Made by a program: the position numbers and the translations under genes. From assembly GCA_947492955.1 (NCBI GenBank), contig CANLOV010000010.1, positions 100,122 to 164,121 of the forward strand: a stretch of 64,000 nt of DNA, read 5' to 3'. The DNA comes from an uncultured Cellulophaga sp. (lineage in GTDB: Bacteria > Bacteroidota > Bacteroidia > Flavobacteriales > Flavobacteriaceae). Below are positions 27,658 through 36,861 of the stretch, one piece after another. Under the pieces are notes generated by a model. It had not been told where the DNA came from and did not search any database. It saw only the letters and a program-made list of their open reading frames with translations. Every line of letters begins with the position of its first letter. Position 1 is the stretch's first letter.

Positions 27658-28350
27658 ATGACAATAGAAATTAAAAAACCTCTCAGAATTGAAAAGATAA
27701 AAAGTCTTTTAGAAAAAAATGAGAGAATCCTATTTGTCTTGAATAATGGAAGTTTTAATAGAGATTATATAGTAAAACTTCAAAAAGAACTTTCTAACTA
27801 CGTGGTTAGTGAAATTAATTGGATGAATAAACTAGTTATTGTTCCTAGTATATCCACGAAGACTGTATTGGAAAATTTAAACAAGTTTTATAAATGCATT
27901 GAACTGTTTGATAAAACGGCTCATTCACTTATGAATTTGATGGCAGAAACATTTGACATTGACCTTAATAATTCAAGTGAGATATATGATTTAAAGAAAA
28001 ACAGAAGTGAAAAGCAAAGAGGCCAAATAAATGATGAATGGAAATATCATTTTCACGGAAAAGGATGCTCATTTACAAATATAATCACTGAACAGTTTTT
28101 AGATGTCCAAATTATAAACGGACTCGAATTTGGGGAATTAGATACTTATTATTTGATGAAATTTATACAAACAACAGAGTCTCTAAAAGAGATGAGTTTA
28201 ATTTTAAATGATGAATCAAATAATATGCAAAAAGTAATTGAGATATTGAGAATGAATGATTATTTGATAGAGTTATCGGACGAAAATACTGGCGGACTTA
28301 TAATAAATCGGAATAAAAAGCCAGTAGATAACAATATATATAGCAAATAG
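27658..28350 (+). CDS. Hypothetical protein with a HFHGKGC motif (cassette 8)
   Basis: 230 aa from the ATG at 27658; the longer frame from 27592 starts inside attC-7 and is rejected. The C-terminal half contains EWKYHFHGKGCSFTN followed by an acidic GLEFGELDTYYLMKFI segment. This resembles DUF6896-type proteins, from memory and not verified. No membrane segment or signal peptide. The C-terminus runs through the attC-8 left core, so the last residues are encoded by the recombination site. Confidence 0.6.
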   Translation: MTIEIKKPLRIEKIKSLLEKNERILFVLNNGSFNRDYIVKLQKELSNYVVSEINWMNKLVIVPSISTKTVLENLNKFYKCIELFDKTAHSLMNLMAETFDIDLNNSSEIYDLKKNRSEKQRGQINDEWKYHFHGKGCSFTNIITEQFLDVQIINGLEFGELDTYYLMKFIQTTESLKEMSLILNDESNNMQKVIEILRMNDYLIELSDENTGGLIINRNKKPVDNNIYSK

Positions 28351-28519
28351 GGCGATTAGTTATTAATCCAAAGGTTGTTGTCTATTTGCTAAGTCGCCAA
28401 ATCTTTTGATTTGGTTTAAAAAAGAAAAATTAAAACAAAATGCAAAAGATTTGGCTTCTGGCTTAACCGAGAATAATCGCTTATTTTCTGCCCAACTTGC
28501 CATATATTAAACGTTGGCA
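28326..28519 (+). repeat. attC-8
   Basis: 194 bp. Left core AGATAAC, right core GTTGGCA. Outer arms ATATATAGCAAATAGGGC / GCCCAACTTGCCATATAT (fold F). Central GCCAAATCTTTTGATTTGG palindrome. Confidence 0.88.
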
Positions 28520-28541
28520 ACCATTAAAAAACCGTAACAAT

Positions 28542-30047
28542 TTGAGAATTTTAATTGACACAAACATTCTTATTGGTTTAGAAGACAATCGAATAATTAC
28601 GGAGACTTTTGCTAAATTTTACAGAATAGCTATTACAAATGATTGTAAAATCCTTTATCATCCATCAGCAATACCAATTGATGTTAGTCGTGATAAAAAT
28701 AGTGATAGGAAAAATATTATAAAATCAAAACTACAGAAGTACGAAACTTTAAAAGACTTTGCTAAACCGACAGTTAATTTTTTATCTAAATTTAAGAACA
28801 CCAAAATAAATGATGAAATAGACAATAAACAACTGTTTCAATTGGAAAAAGGATTTGTTGACTTTTTTGTAACTCAAGACAAAGGAATTCATAAAAATGC
28901 AAGTAAAATAAACTTAGAAAAGAAAGTTCTGAATATAGAACAAGCTTTAAATCTATTAGAGGAACAATTTACATTCAAAATACCTTCTCATCCAATATTA
29001 CAAGAACATAGTATTCGAGATATTGAATCTAAATTTAGTAGTTCTTTTTTCGATAGTCTGAGAGAAGATTATGGAGAAACTTCATTTAATAATTGGTTAC
29101 AAAAATGTGTATCAAAAAATCGAAAATGTTATTCACTAATCGTAGAAGATAATCTTCAAGCAATTCTAATCTACAACATCGAAGATATTAAAGACCATCA
29201 ACTTCCTAATATTTATGAAAAAGCACTTAAAATCTGTACATTAAAAGTTGACAATACAGCATTTGGAATTAAATTAGGAGAATTGTTTCTTAATAAAATG
29301 TTTGAACTCTGTATAAACAATAAGACCAAATACTTATACCTAACTGTTTACGAAAAGCAAGAGCATTTAATTAGATTATTAGAAAAATTTGGGTTTTATA
29401 AAAACATCTTTACAAACAATCAAGGATTATCTGAAATCCAAATGATAAAATGTTTAGATAAAAGTAAAATAGAGATTTCGAAAAATGAAATTGCATCTCA
29501 TCCATTTTATTTAAACAACTCTAATATCAAAAAATATGTTATTCCAATACAACCTGAATTTTATAGCACATTATTTAAAGACGGAAAATTAAGACCACCA
29601 ACTCTATTTGACAAATCACCTGGAAGTCTAAATGAGATTCAAGGAAATACTATAATTAAAGCATACATTTCAAATTCTAAAAATCGAAAACCTAAAAAAG
29701 GAGATTTATTATTTTTTTATTCTTCTAAAGTCAATAAAGTAATTGAACCTTTTGGGATTTTAGAAAGTATTCAAATTGTAAAAGACTTTGATGAGTTATG
29801 GAGGATTGTAAATAAAAAAACTGTTTTTTCTGATTCTCAACTAAAAGAGTGGCTTGAAGAAAAAGGGAATCTACACGTTATAACATTTAGATTAATTGCA
29901 TATTTGCAAAAAAATATCGGTTTAGAAAAAATTAAGAAAATAGATAGTTTTAAAAACAAAATACAAACGATAACAGAACTAAAAGAAACAGATTATATTA
30001 AATTAGACAATGAAGGACACTTTGACCAGCGTTATATTATCAATTAA
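28542..30047 (+). CDS. PIN-GNAT-PUA-like three-domain protein (cassette 9, gene 1)
   Basis: 501 aa from a TTG start at 28542. The ATG at 28497 lies in attC-8 and would be foreign to the cassette. The N-terminal PIN-like nuclease domain has Asp6 in RILIDTNILIG and a later acidic FFVTQDKGIHKNA. Residues about 180-300 look like a GNAT fold (YSLIVEDNLQAILIYNIED, LGELFLNKMFE, LIRLLEKFGFYKN). The C-terminal part (IIKAYISNSKNRKPKKGD, LLFFYSSKVNK) resembles a PUA/EVE-type RNA-binding domain. An RNA-directed toxin or regulatory enzyme is inferred. It overlaps the ASCH gene by 38 bases in another frame. Confidence 0.68.
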   Translation: MRILIDTNILIGLEDNRIITETFAKFYRIAITNDCKILYHPSAIPIDVSRDKNSDRKNIIKSKLQKYETLKDFAKPTVNFLSKFKNTKINDEIDNKQLFQLEKGFVDFFVTQDKGIHKNASKINLEKKVLNIEQALNLLEEQFTFKIPSHPILQEHSIRDIESKFSSSFFDSLREDYGETSFNNWLQKCVSKNRKCYSLIVEDNLQAILIYNIEDIKDHQLPNIYEKALKICTLKVDNTAFGIKLGELFLNKMFELCINNKTKYLYLTVYEKQEHLIRLLEKFGFYKNIFTNNQGLSEIQMIKCLDKSKIEISKNEIASHPFYLNNSNIKKYVIPIQPEFYSTLFKDGKLRPPTLFDKSPGSLNEIQGNTIIKAYISNSKNRKPKKGDLLFFYSSKVNKVIEPFGILESIQIVKDFDELWRIVNKKTVFSDSQLKEWLEEKGNLHVITFRLIAYLQKNIGLEKIKKIDSFKNKIQTITELKETDYIKLDNEGHFDQRYIIN

Positions 30048-30444
30048 ACCAATTTATGCTCAGGCAATAATGTCTGGAACTAAGAAAGTAGAATTTAGAA
30101 AAAAGACTTTCAAAAGACAAGTTGACAAAATTTTTGTTTACTCATCTTCACCTGAAAAGAAAATCATTGGTTTTTTTACAATAAAAGACATCGTAGAAGA
30201 CAGTCCCGAAAATCTATGGAAAGAATTTAAAGAAGTTGGAGGAATAGACAAGAAGTCCTTTTTTGAATATTACCAAAACTCTGAAACAGGTTTTTCTATC
30301 AGAATATCTGAAGCTAAAAAGTTTGAAAACGGAATTGAGCCATCAGATTTTTTTGAGAATTTTAATGCTCCTCAATCGTTTATCTATTTAGAAGAGGAAA
30401 CCGCTCAAAATATGGAAGAAAAAACGGTTGCCAACAATGTATAA
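30010..30444 (+). CDS. ASCH-domain protein (cassette 9, gene 2)
   Basis: 144 aa. The ASCH motif is clear: LSIKPIYAQAIMSGTKKVEF, then RKKTFKRQVDKIFVYSSSP and KKIIGFFTIKDIV. ASCH domains are PUA-related and bind or process RNA. The start lies 38 bases inside the preceding PIN-GNAT gene, so the two are translationally coupled and move as one cassette. The stop lies in attC-9. Confidence 0.75.
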   Translation: MKDTLTSVILSIKPIYAQAIMSGTKKVEFRKKTFKRQVDKIFVYSSSPEKKIIGFFTIKDIVEDSPENLWKEFKEVGGIDKKSFFEYYQNSETGFSIRISEAKKFENGIEPSDFFENFNAPQSFIYLEEETAQNMEEKTVANNV

Positions 30445-30621
30445 AAAACATAGGGCTTTTGTGTTAACTTCAAAGTTTTCTGTTTATTTACTAAGTCCGC
30501 TAAATATAAAATTTGGCATTTAAACCAAAAATAAAAGCAAAACGTTTATATTTAGCTAAGTGTTAAACCCGAAATGTAGTGCTTATCTCCTGCCCTACGT
30601 TTCTTATACTAACCGTTGCCC
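30429..30621 (+). repeat. attC-9
   Basis: 193 bp. Left core TGCCAAC, right core GTTGCCC. Outer arms GTATAAAAAACATAGGGC / GCCCTACGTTTCTTATAC (fold B). Confidence 0.88.
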
Positions 30622-30627
30622 ACAATT

Positions 30628-31416
30628 ATGAGAAAATATTTGTCAATCATAATAATATTTTTAATCGGAATCAATTTATTGGCTCAAAACCAAATTGATA
30701 ACGATTTGAAATGCACTAATGGGACGATGGATTTAATTAAAATTGAAAATGCGTCACACACAAAAAAAATCAAAAGATTAAAAAGAAAGAGAGGTTTACA
30801 CGTTTATGTGGACATTAATAATAAATCGAAAAATTTCATTTCTGACTCAGAGCAATATTTCAGAACAGAATCGATGGAAATTGACACAATAAATATCGGC
30901 TATGAACCTGATTGGGAATATTTTACGGTTGACCAAAAATTAAAAGTAGCTGAACGAAAAAGAGATGAAGCACGAAATTTTGCTGATGAAATTCATAAAG
31001 AAACTAACCAAGGACAACAGATAGTTTCTTTAACCAATGTTACAAGAAAAGAGATTTATTTTCCATCAATTTGTGGAGTGCCTGTAATTGTTTTACAAGC
31101 AAAAAATATTGAAGGTAATTGGAAAACTATTCGATTCATTCAATTCGCGACTTGTGGAAATTGTTATTCATATACAACGATTCCAAAAATGAGTGAATTA
31201 GATATTATTGTTGAACTTCCAAAAAATGGAAATTTTAAATCGAAGCTAAGGTTTAAAATGTTATTTAACAATGAATTTATTTACTCTAACGAATTTGAAT
31301 ACAATATAAATCAATGTGATTTTTTAGAAAACACTGAGGTTGAGAATAATTGTTTTAATTGTGAACCAAATGCATCTAATAAACTGGAAATTGAAGCGAC
31401 AGAATGGAAACATTAA
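30628..31416 (+). CDS. Secreted protein with Cys pairs (cassette 10)
   Basis: 262 aa from the ATG at 30628. A cleavable signal (LSIIIIFLIGINLLAQ) is followed by a soluble domain. Two Cys-x2-Cys clusters are visible, FATCGNCYSY and, near the end, NNCFNCEPN. These could bind metal or form disulfides in the periplasm. No family is recognised. Cassette ends pair as GTTGCCCACA / TGTGGGCAAC, the same core as cassettes 5 and 35. Confidence 0.6.
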   Translation: MRKYLSIIIIFLIGINLLAQNQIDNDLKCTNGTMDLIKIENASHTKKIKRLKRKRGLHVYVDINNKSKNFISDSEQYFRTESMEIDTINIGYEPDWEYFTVDQKLKVAERKRDEARNFADEIHKETNQGQQIVSLTNVTRKEIYFPSICGVPVIVLQAKNIEGNWKTIRFIQFATCGNCYSYTTIPKMSELDIIVELPKNGNFKSKLRFKMLFNNEFIYSNEFEYNINQCDFLENTEVENNCFNCEPNASNKLEIEATEWKH

Positions 31417-31420
31417 CTGT

Positions 31421-31621
31421 GGGCAACAATGTATATAAAAAATAGCGTAAGTCGTTGCTAACACGAAGGCTTGGGGATTTTTGGAAAGTCGCCAAATTTC
31501 TAAATTTGACGATTTCCAATAAAAAAAGATAAATAGTAAAATTTAAAAATTCGGCTTTTGTATTATCCGAAAAATTATCGCTTATTTTCAGCGCTACTTT
31601 TCATATACGAGACCGTTACCT
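31421..31621 (+). repeat. attC-10
   Basis: 201 bp. Left core GGGCAAC, right core GTTACCT. Outer arms GTATATAAAAAATAGCG / CGCTACTTTTCATATAC. Confidence 0.86.
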
Positions 31622-31639
31622 GCAAGCACAAAAAATGAA

Positions 31640-32092
31640 ATGGCAAATAATTTACATAATGAATCTGATACTCAAAAAATTGTAGAGAGATTAGAAAAAT
31701 TAACTATAGATGCTAAAAGAAAATGGGGAACAATGGAAGTTGCTCAAATGTTAGCTCACTTAAATGCTTTTCTTGAAATTGGACTTGATATTAAATTTGA
31801 AAAAAGAATGCTAATAGGTCGAATTTTTGGTAGATTATTGAAAAAGAATTATGTCAGTGAAAAACCATTTCCAAAGAATTCTCCTACAGGGAAAAATTTT
31901 GTTTTTAATGGTTATGTAGACTTTGAAAAAGAAAAAAGTAAAGCTATAAATCTTGTCTTGGAATTTTATCAAAATGGTGTTGAAAAATGTACAAAACAGC
32001 CTCACCAGTTTTTTGGACACTTAACACCAAATGAATGGGCAATTGTACAATGGAAGCATTTTGACCATCATTTAAGACAATTTAGTTCTTAA
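31640..32092 (+). CDS. DinB-like/DUF1569 protein (cassette 11, gene 1)
   Basis: 150 aa. DinB-like four-helix features: WGTMEVAQMLAHLNAF at the N-terminus and VQWKHFDHHLRQF at the C-terminus, giving the His triad usual for metal-binding DinB/DUF1569 proteins. Members include thiol-dependent and damage-inducible proteins; the substrate here is unknown. It is followed in the same cassette by a broken DUF4345-type gene. Confidence 0.78.
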   Translation: MANNLHNESDTQKIVERLEKLTIDAKRKWGTMEVAQMLAHLNAFLEIGLDIKFEKRMLIGRIFGRLLKKNYVSEKPFPKNSPTGKNFVFNGYVDFEKEKSKAINLVLEFYQNGVEKCTKQPHQFFGHLTPNEWAIVQWKHFDHHLRQFSS

Positions 32093-32103
32093 CTTGAAAT
32101 AAA

Positions 32104-32545
32104 ATGAATTCTTTTTTTAAAAACTTACATCTTCTAATTTCTGTATTAATTGTACTACCTATTCTAATAATTTACCGTTTACCATCAATTATATCTCAGT
32201 AATTAGATATTTCAAATAAACACAATTGACCTTTCAAATATACTGAAAGCTATAATGAGCCTCTATATTGGAGTTTCAATAATATGGATTTTAGGAATGT
32301 GTAAAAAAGAATATTAGAAACGTGCTACCGAACTGAATATACTATTTATGTTTACTCTTGCTATTGGACGTACGTTGAATATGATAATTGATGGATTACC
32401 AACGGATGGTTATATTTTCGGAATAATGACTGAATATTTTCTTGGCTTTATTTCGATTTATCAACTCAAAAATATAATATGGAATAAACAAAATCGTGCA
32501 AAAAGCCAGCAGGTAACAATGCATAAAAAACATAGGGCGAGTTAA
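32104..32545 (+). pseudogene. Broken DUF4345-like membrane protein (cassette 11, gene 2)
   Basis: The conceptual protein reads NLHLLISVLIVLPILIIYRL, (stop) LDIS, then after a frame change TIDLSNILKAIMSLYIGVSI, then KKEY(stop)KRATELNILF, and finally GRTLNMIIDGLPTDGY. This fits a small four-helix DUF4345-type protein. It carries an in-frame TAA near 32200, a 1-nt frame change at about 32215-32220 and a TAG at 32315 where family members usually have Trp. A gene decaying inside a cassette. Confidence 0.75.
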
Positions 32546-32705
32546 GGGTTTTGAGCAAAGGCTTTTGTTTTTTTGCTAGGTCGCCAAATATAAATTTGGC
32601 GTTTCAATCTTGAAGATAAAAGCAAAATATTATATTTGGCTTAGTATCAAATCGAAATGCAGTATCAATCAACTGCCCTACGATTTCTTATACCAACCGT
32701 TGTGC
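32511..32705 (+). repeat. attC-11
   Basis: 195 bp, fold B. Left core AGGTAAC, right core GTTGTGC. Cassette ends pair as GTTACCTGC / GCAGGTAAC. Confidence 0.88.
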
Positions 32706-32721
32706 GTAAGCCGAAAAAATA

Positions 32722-33360
32722 ATGAGCATTAAGAATACAGGACTAAATTTACAATATCATTACAGTCGAATTTTTACTTTTGGACTGAATAGAAAAAAAT
32801 TTGTCTGTTCACCAAAGAGCAATGGACTTTTTGCATTTAATAATTCAAGAAATACATTTATTGCTCTTGGATTTACATTGTTTTCTTGCGGACTATTTTT
32901 TTCTGGAATCATAGAAGGCTTCATAAACGGAAATGAAATCACAACGGAATTTATAGTTGTTTTTTTTATTATTCATCCAATTGTTGCTACCATCGGATTA
33001 CGTCAATTTTTGTGGCTGATTAACGGACGACAAGAATTACGGATTGAGAATGGAAAAATGACCTTAACTAAAAAAGGAACATTTCTAACCAAAACACAAA
33101 CCTTTGAATTGGAAGACGTGGAAAACGTTCGGAATGAAATCCAAGAAAGCTCATTATCGACCTATGACAAAACATTGCGGAATATCACTCTGAATAGGAA
33201 ATTGCTTTTTAGTCACATAATGGGAGAAATATTATTTGACTATAAAGGAAAAAAAGTCAAATTATTTAATGAATTGACCGAAAATCAAAAAGTAGAATTA
33301 ATAACTGAAATAAACAACCTGAAAAAAAAGCCTACGCACAACAAGGTGTATAAAACATAG
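32722..33360 (+). CDS. Two-helix membrane protein (cassette 12)
   Basis: 212 aa. Helices at about 48-70 (FIALGFTLFSCGLFFSGII) and 80-102 (VVFFIIHPIVATIGLRQFLW), then a soluble beta-rich tail (GRQELRIENGKMTLTKKGTF) that looks PH-like. No named family. The last residues are encoded by the attC-12 left core and arm. Cassette ends pair as GTTGTGCGT / ACGCACAAC. Confidence 0.62.
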   Translation: MSIKNTGLNLQYHYSRIFTFGLNRKKFVCSPKSNGLFAFNNSRNTFIALGFTLFSCGLFFSGIIEGFINGNEITTEFIVVFFIIHPIVATIGLRQFLWLINGRQELRIENGKMTLTKKGTFLTKTQTFELEDVENVRNEIQESSLSTYDKTLRNITLNRKLLFSHIMGEILFDYKGKKVKLFNELTENQKVELITEINNLKKKPTHNKVYKT

Positions 33361-33531
33361 CTAATAAGTGCATAACCGAAAGGTTTGTGTATATTTAGAA
33401 AGTCCGCCAAATTATTAATTTGGCTTTTAAAAAGAGAAAATTAAAAACAAAATATAAAAATTCGGCTCTGTGTTAATCCGAAAAGTTAGTGTCTTTTTAC
33501 ACACTACGTTTCATACACGAGACCGTTGTGC
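33336..33531 (+). repeat. attC-12
   Basis: 196 bp, fold A. Left core GCACAAC, right core GTTGTGC. The stop of the preceding gene lies inside it. Confidence 0.9.
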
Positions 33532-33557
33532 GTCATTAAAACAGAACCCTGAAAAAT

Positions 33558-34145
33558 ATGGAATGGTTAGAAAAAATAATAGATGAAACTTTAGACAAAA
33601 TGGCTAAGGAAGAGATTCTAATGAAAAGACCTGACCCAAATATGCCGAATGAAATGTTTGATTCAACAATTAAGTCTGATAGTGATTGGAAAGGTTGGAA
33701 ACCAATTCCGAGTGTTTTGGATGACTCGGATTTAAATAAATTAGAAAAAATGATTGGAATTGAATTACCTCTTTCCTATCGTCATTTTTTGAAATACAAG
33801 CACTTTTATGAGTTAGATATTTCTGACTTTGCTGTTAACTTCCCTACTCATCTTCCTGACAAAAGTCTAGATGGATTTAAGGAATGGTTTTTCGAATATT
33901 ACGAACCTGAACTGTTAGTAGAAAAAGGGTTGATTTACTTTGCAGGTTTTCAAGACTACGGCCTTTTATGTTTTGACTCTAATGTAAAAAGAAAAAACAA
34001 TGAATATCCTATTGTATTTATTGACCACGAAGACTTTACAACAACACACCATTATTCAGGTAATTTTAAAAAATTAATGACAGCTGATAGAGAAAGAGGA
34101 AATCGATTTATAATGGAATTGAACGAATATTATAGAAAACAATAA
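33558..34145 (+). CDS. SUKH/SMI1-KNR4 domain protein (cassette 13)
   Basis: 195 aa. SUKH core: DLNKLEKMIGIELPLSYRHF, then YFAGFQDYGLLCFDSNV and YPIVFIDHEDF. Typical of immunity proteins to secreted polymorphic toxins. It is alone in its cassette. The core pair GTTGTGCGT / ACGCACAAC equals that of cassettes 12 and 16. Confidence 0.82.
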   Translation: MEWLEKIIDETLDKMAKEEILMKRPDPNMPNEMFDSTIKSDSDWKGWKPIPSVLDDSDLNKLEKMIGIELPLSYRHFLKYKHFYELDISDFAVNFPTHLPDKSLDGFKEWFFEYYEPELLVEKGLIYFAGFQDYGLLCFDSNVKRKNNEYPIVFIDHEDFTTTHHYSGNFKKLMTADRERGNRFIMELNEYYRKQ

Positions 34146-34150
34146 CGAAC

Positions 34151-34283
34151 GCACAACAAAGTGTAAAAATAATTGCTTGGGTCTAGCCTATTCGGAAAAT
34201 CCTGTGGATTTCCCTCTGGTTCGTTCCATTTTTGTTAAGTTAGTTGCTTAACCACGCAACTATCCTTACACGAACCGTTATGG
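34151..34283 (+). repeat. attC-13
   Basis: 133 bp. Left core GCACAAC, right core GTTATGG. Outer arms GTGTAAAAATAATTGC / GCAACTATCCTTACAC (fold E family). Confidence 0.86.
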
Positions 34284-34302
34284 GCAATAAAAAAAACTCA
34301 AT

Positions 34303-35659
34303 TTGGATATAGAAGGCTATTTAACTTTTACGGAACTTACAACCTTTTTTAAGGATAGTAATAAAACTGATTTAAAAATAGATGAACAATCCATTTCAAA
34401 AGGTCATCCTATTTCTCTTGGAGACACTTATGACGAGAGAACTATTGTAAATAAAAAAATAACTGGTAGTAAACTTAAATCATTACAAGTTCAAGGGGTC
34501 AAATTCTATGAATGTAAATTTTATGATTGTGACCTCACAGGAACTTTATTTTGGATGACAACTTTTGAGAACTGTATTTTTGAAAATACCGTTTTAGAAA
34601 GAGCTGTGTTTAGAAAAAGTCAATTAATTTCAACAGAGATTAATAATTGTAAATGTCGATTTTATCTAAATATTTCGGAAAGCTATATATGATTCTGTCT
34701 TCAATCATTGCTATTTTGAGGGACTAGAAATATCTGGAACAGATACAGTAAACACGGTATTCTATAAAACGGTTATCGATAGCGCTAGATATCAAGCTAA
34801 TTTTTCCTATGGGTATCTTATGAAAGTTACTCCAAAAGAATATTTAGATGAGGAAGATAAAATGAAATTACAAAATACAGAGGTTGATGAAGACCTTGTA
34901 TTTGAAGATTGCAATATTCAGTATTCTTTATTTAAATCAGTCGAATTCATTGACACTTTTTTCAAAGGATGTGAACTTTCTAAAAACACCTTTTCCGATT
35001 GTATTCTTTTTGATTATAATTTTGACAAAACAAATAACAAAAAAGGATGGGGAACTAATAGCATAGATATCAAGACGCTAAATGAAAGTGAGAATCTATC
35101 TAAGGATTTACTGAAAAAAATATTTAATCAAGAAGAACGAGTACAACAACTAATTAAAAATGAACTTAGCAATAAAATAATGAATAGTGTTTTTATCTCA
35201 TACAGCCTAAAAGATGCGAAAATTGCTAATGCAATAAATCAATTTTTAAAAGATAATAATGTCTCAACTTTTTTATGGGAAAAAAATGCATTGGGTGGGC
35301 AACCTTTGAAAAGTATTATGAAGTCTAACATTGATTCAAATGACCGCCTTTTATTTATTGCTTCAGGTAATTCATTAAAAAGTGAAGCTTGTCATTACGA
35401 ACTTACTCAAGGAAGAAAGAAACAAGATAAATTATGGAAAACAATTTTATTTCCTATTCATATTGATAGCTTTCTATTTGATATCGATTTTGATGATATT
35501 AGACCAAAGCCAAAAAAAGATGAGTTTTGGGAAAATATTCAAGAATTAAGAGATATTAACAGCTTAGATTTTACAGAGTTTAAATCTGGAATAGCGAAAA
35601 ATAAAAAAGAATTTGAAGAAAAAATGAATTTCCTTTTAGAATCATTAAAAATAAATTAA
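34303..35659 (+). pseudogene. Pentapeptide-like repeat plus TIR-domain protein, frameshifted (cassette 14)
   Basis: Two frames together encode about 450 aa. The first (TTG start at 34303, 129 aa) has pentapeptide-like repeats (KFYECKFYDCDLTGTLF). The second frame is open from about 34670 and continues the repeats (DSVFNHCYFEGLEISGTDT), then gives a C-terminal TIR-like domain (NSVFISYSLKDAKIANAINQ, then FIASGNSLKSEACHYEL). The break coincides with a TATATAT run at about 34683-34690; adding one TA unit restores the frame. TIR domains are often NADases in antiphage systems. The Glu in SEACHYEL could be catalytic. The gene may be off, phase-variable, or restored by a sequencing correction. Confidence 0.7.
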
Positions 35660-35662
35660 AGC

Positions 35663-35859
35663 CCATAACACTGTATAAAAAACATAGGGCGTTTGTGCTA
35701 AACCAAAAGGTCTGTGTATATTAATTAAGTCCGCTAAATATAAAATTTGACGTTTATAGTAAAAAAGATAAAAGCAAAATATTTATATTTAGCTAAGTAA
35801 TAAACCGAAACGAAAGTGCTTATCACCTGCCCTACGATTTCTTATACTTAACGTTGTGC
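35663..35859 (+). repeat. attC-14
   Basis: 197 bp, fold B. Left core CCATAAC, right core GTTGTGC. Cassette ends pair as GTTATGGGC / GCCCATAAC. Confidence 0.9.
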
Positions 35860-35880
35860 ATAATACCCCAGATTAATAAA

Positions 35881-36615
35881 ATGAAAAAAATATTGACACT
35901 AATTTTGACTTTAATTAGTCTGACAAGTTTCGCTCAAAGTATCGAAACGATTACCGAAAAAATATCAGACAAAATCTGTGAATGTATAAGTGATGATCTT
36001 AAAGAATACTCAGAAGTTAAACCCGAATTTAACAGGTGTTATGACAAGGAATTTAATTTCATCTTTAACATTGTTGACTCTACTGAGCATAAAATATTAG
36101 TTAAAAATGGAGCTTTAGAAAAAGTAAAAAACGGAATTATTCCAACTTTAAATGAAAAGTGCGAAAAAATCAGAAAACTAATAAAATCTGATTTAGAAAA
36201 TTCGACTGAACTAGCGACTAAAAATCCTTGTCCGACAAATTTTGATAGTAAGGACTTAAGGAAAATCAAAAAGCGAAATGGAGAAATAGTTGCATTTAAT
36301 GGATTAGTAACAAATGTTCATACTGCTCATAATGACAAACCATACTACCAAGTTAAATTACAAGGAGGAAAAACAATATGGATTACTTCTCTTGTAAAAA
36401 GTGGATTTGAAAAAGAAGGAAAAACATTAAGAATATTGGGCTATATTTCAGAAGTTGGAAATGACGAAATAGCAAAGAAATATAACGATTCGGACTTTCA
36501 TATTCTTGCATTTTGTGTGATTGAAATGGATAATAAACAAATGGCAATGATGCCAGGTTCAGAACTTCAAATCAAAGAATGGATGAATGGAACAATTCCT
36601 AAATCCGAAAAATAA
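35881..36615 (+). CDS. Secreted protein with C-terminal OB-like region (cassette 15)
   Basis: 244 aa from the ATG at 35881; the upstream in-frame start is in attC-14. Signal MKKILTLILTLISLTSFAQS, then a helical Cys-containing region (KICECISDDL, FNRCYDKEF, LNEKCEK) and a beta-rich C-terminal half (IVAFNGLVTNVHTAHND, LRILGYISEVGNDE) that resembles an OB fold. No named family. Periplasmic location is inferred. Confidence 0.6.
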   Translation: MKKILTLILTLISLTSFAQSIETITEKISDKICECISDDLKEYSEVKPEFNRCYDKEFNFIFNIVDSTEHKILVKNGALEKVKNGIIPTLNEKCEKIRKLIKSDLENSTELATKNPCPTNFDSKDLRKIKKRNGEIVAFNGLVTNVHTAHNDKPYYQVKLQGGKTIWITSLVKSGFEKEGKTLRILGYISEVGNDEIAKKYNDSDFHILAFCVIEMDNKQMAMMPGSELQIKEWMNGTIPKSEK

Positions 36616-36624
36616 AAATACTAT

Positions 36625-36819
36625 GCACAACACGATATATAGCAAATAGGGCGGTTTAAGTCAGTTCGAAAAAGCTGTGTTTGTTTGCAATGTCGCCAAA
36701 TCTTTTGATTTGGTATTAAAAGAGAAAAATTAAAACAAAATACAAAAGATTTGGCTTGTGGCTAAACAGAAATTAATCGCTTATTTTCTGCCCAACTTGC
36801 CATATATTTAACGTTGTGC
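36625..36819 (+). repeat. attC-15
   Basis: 195 bp, fold F. Left core GCACAAC, right core GTTGTGC. Central GCCAAATCTTTTGATTTGG palindrome. Confidence 0.9.
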
Positions 36820-36861
36820 GTCATTTTGGAGTTTGCATAAAAATCAAAATTTAGAGTTTTA

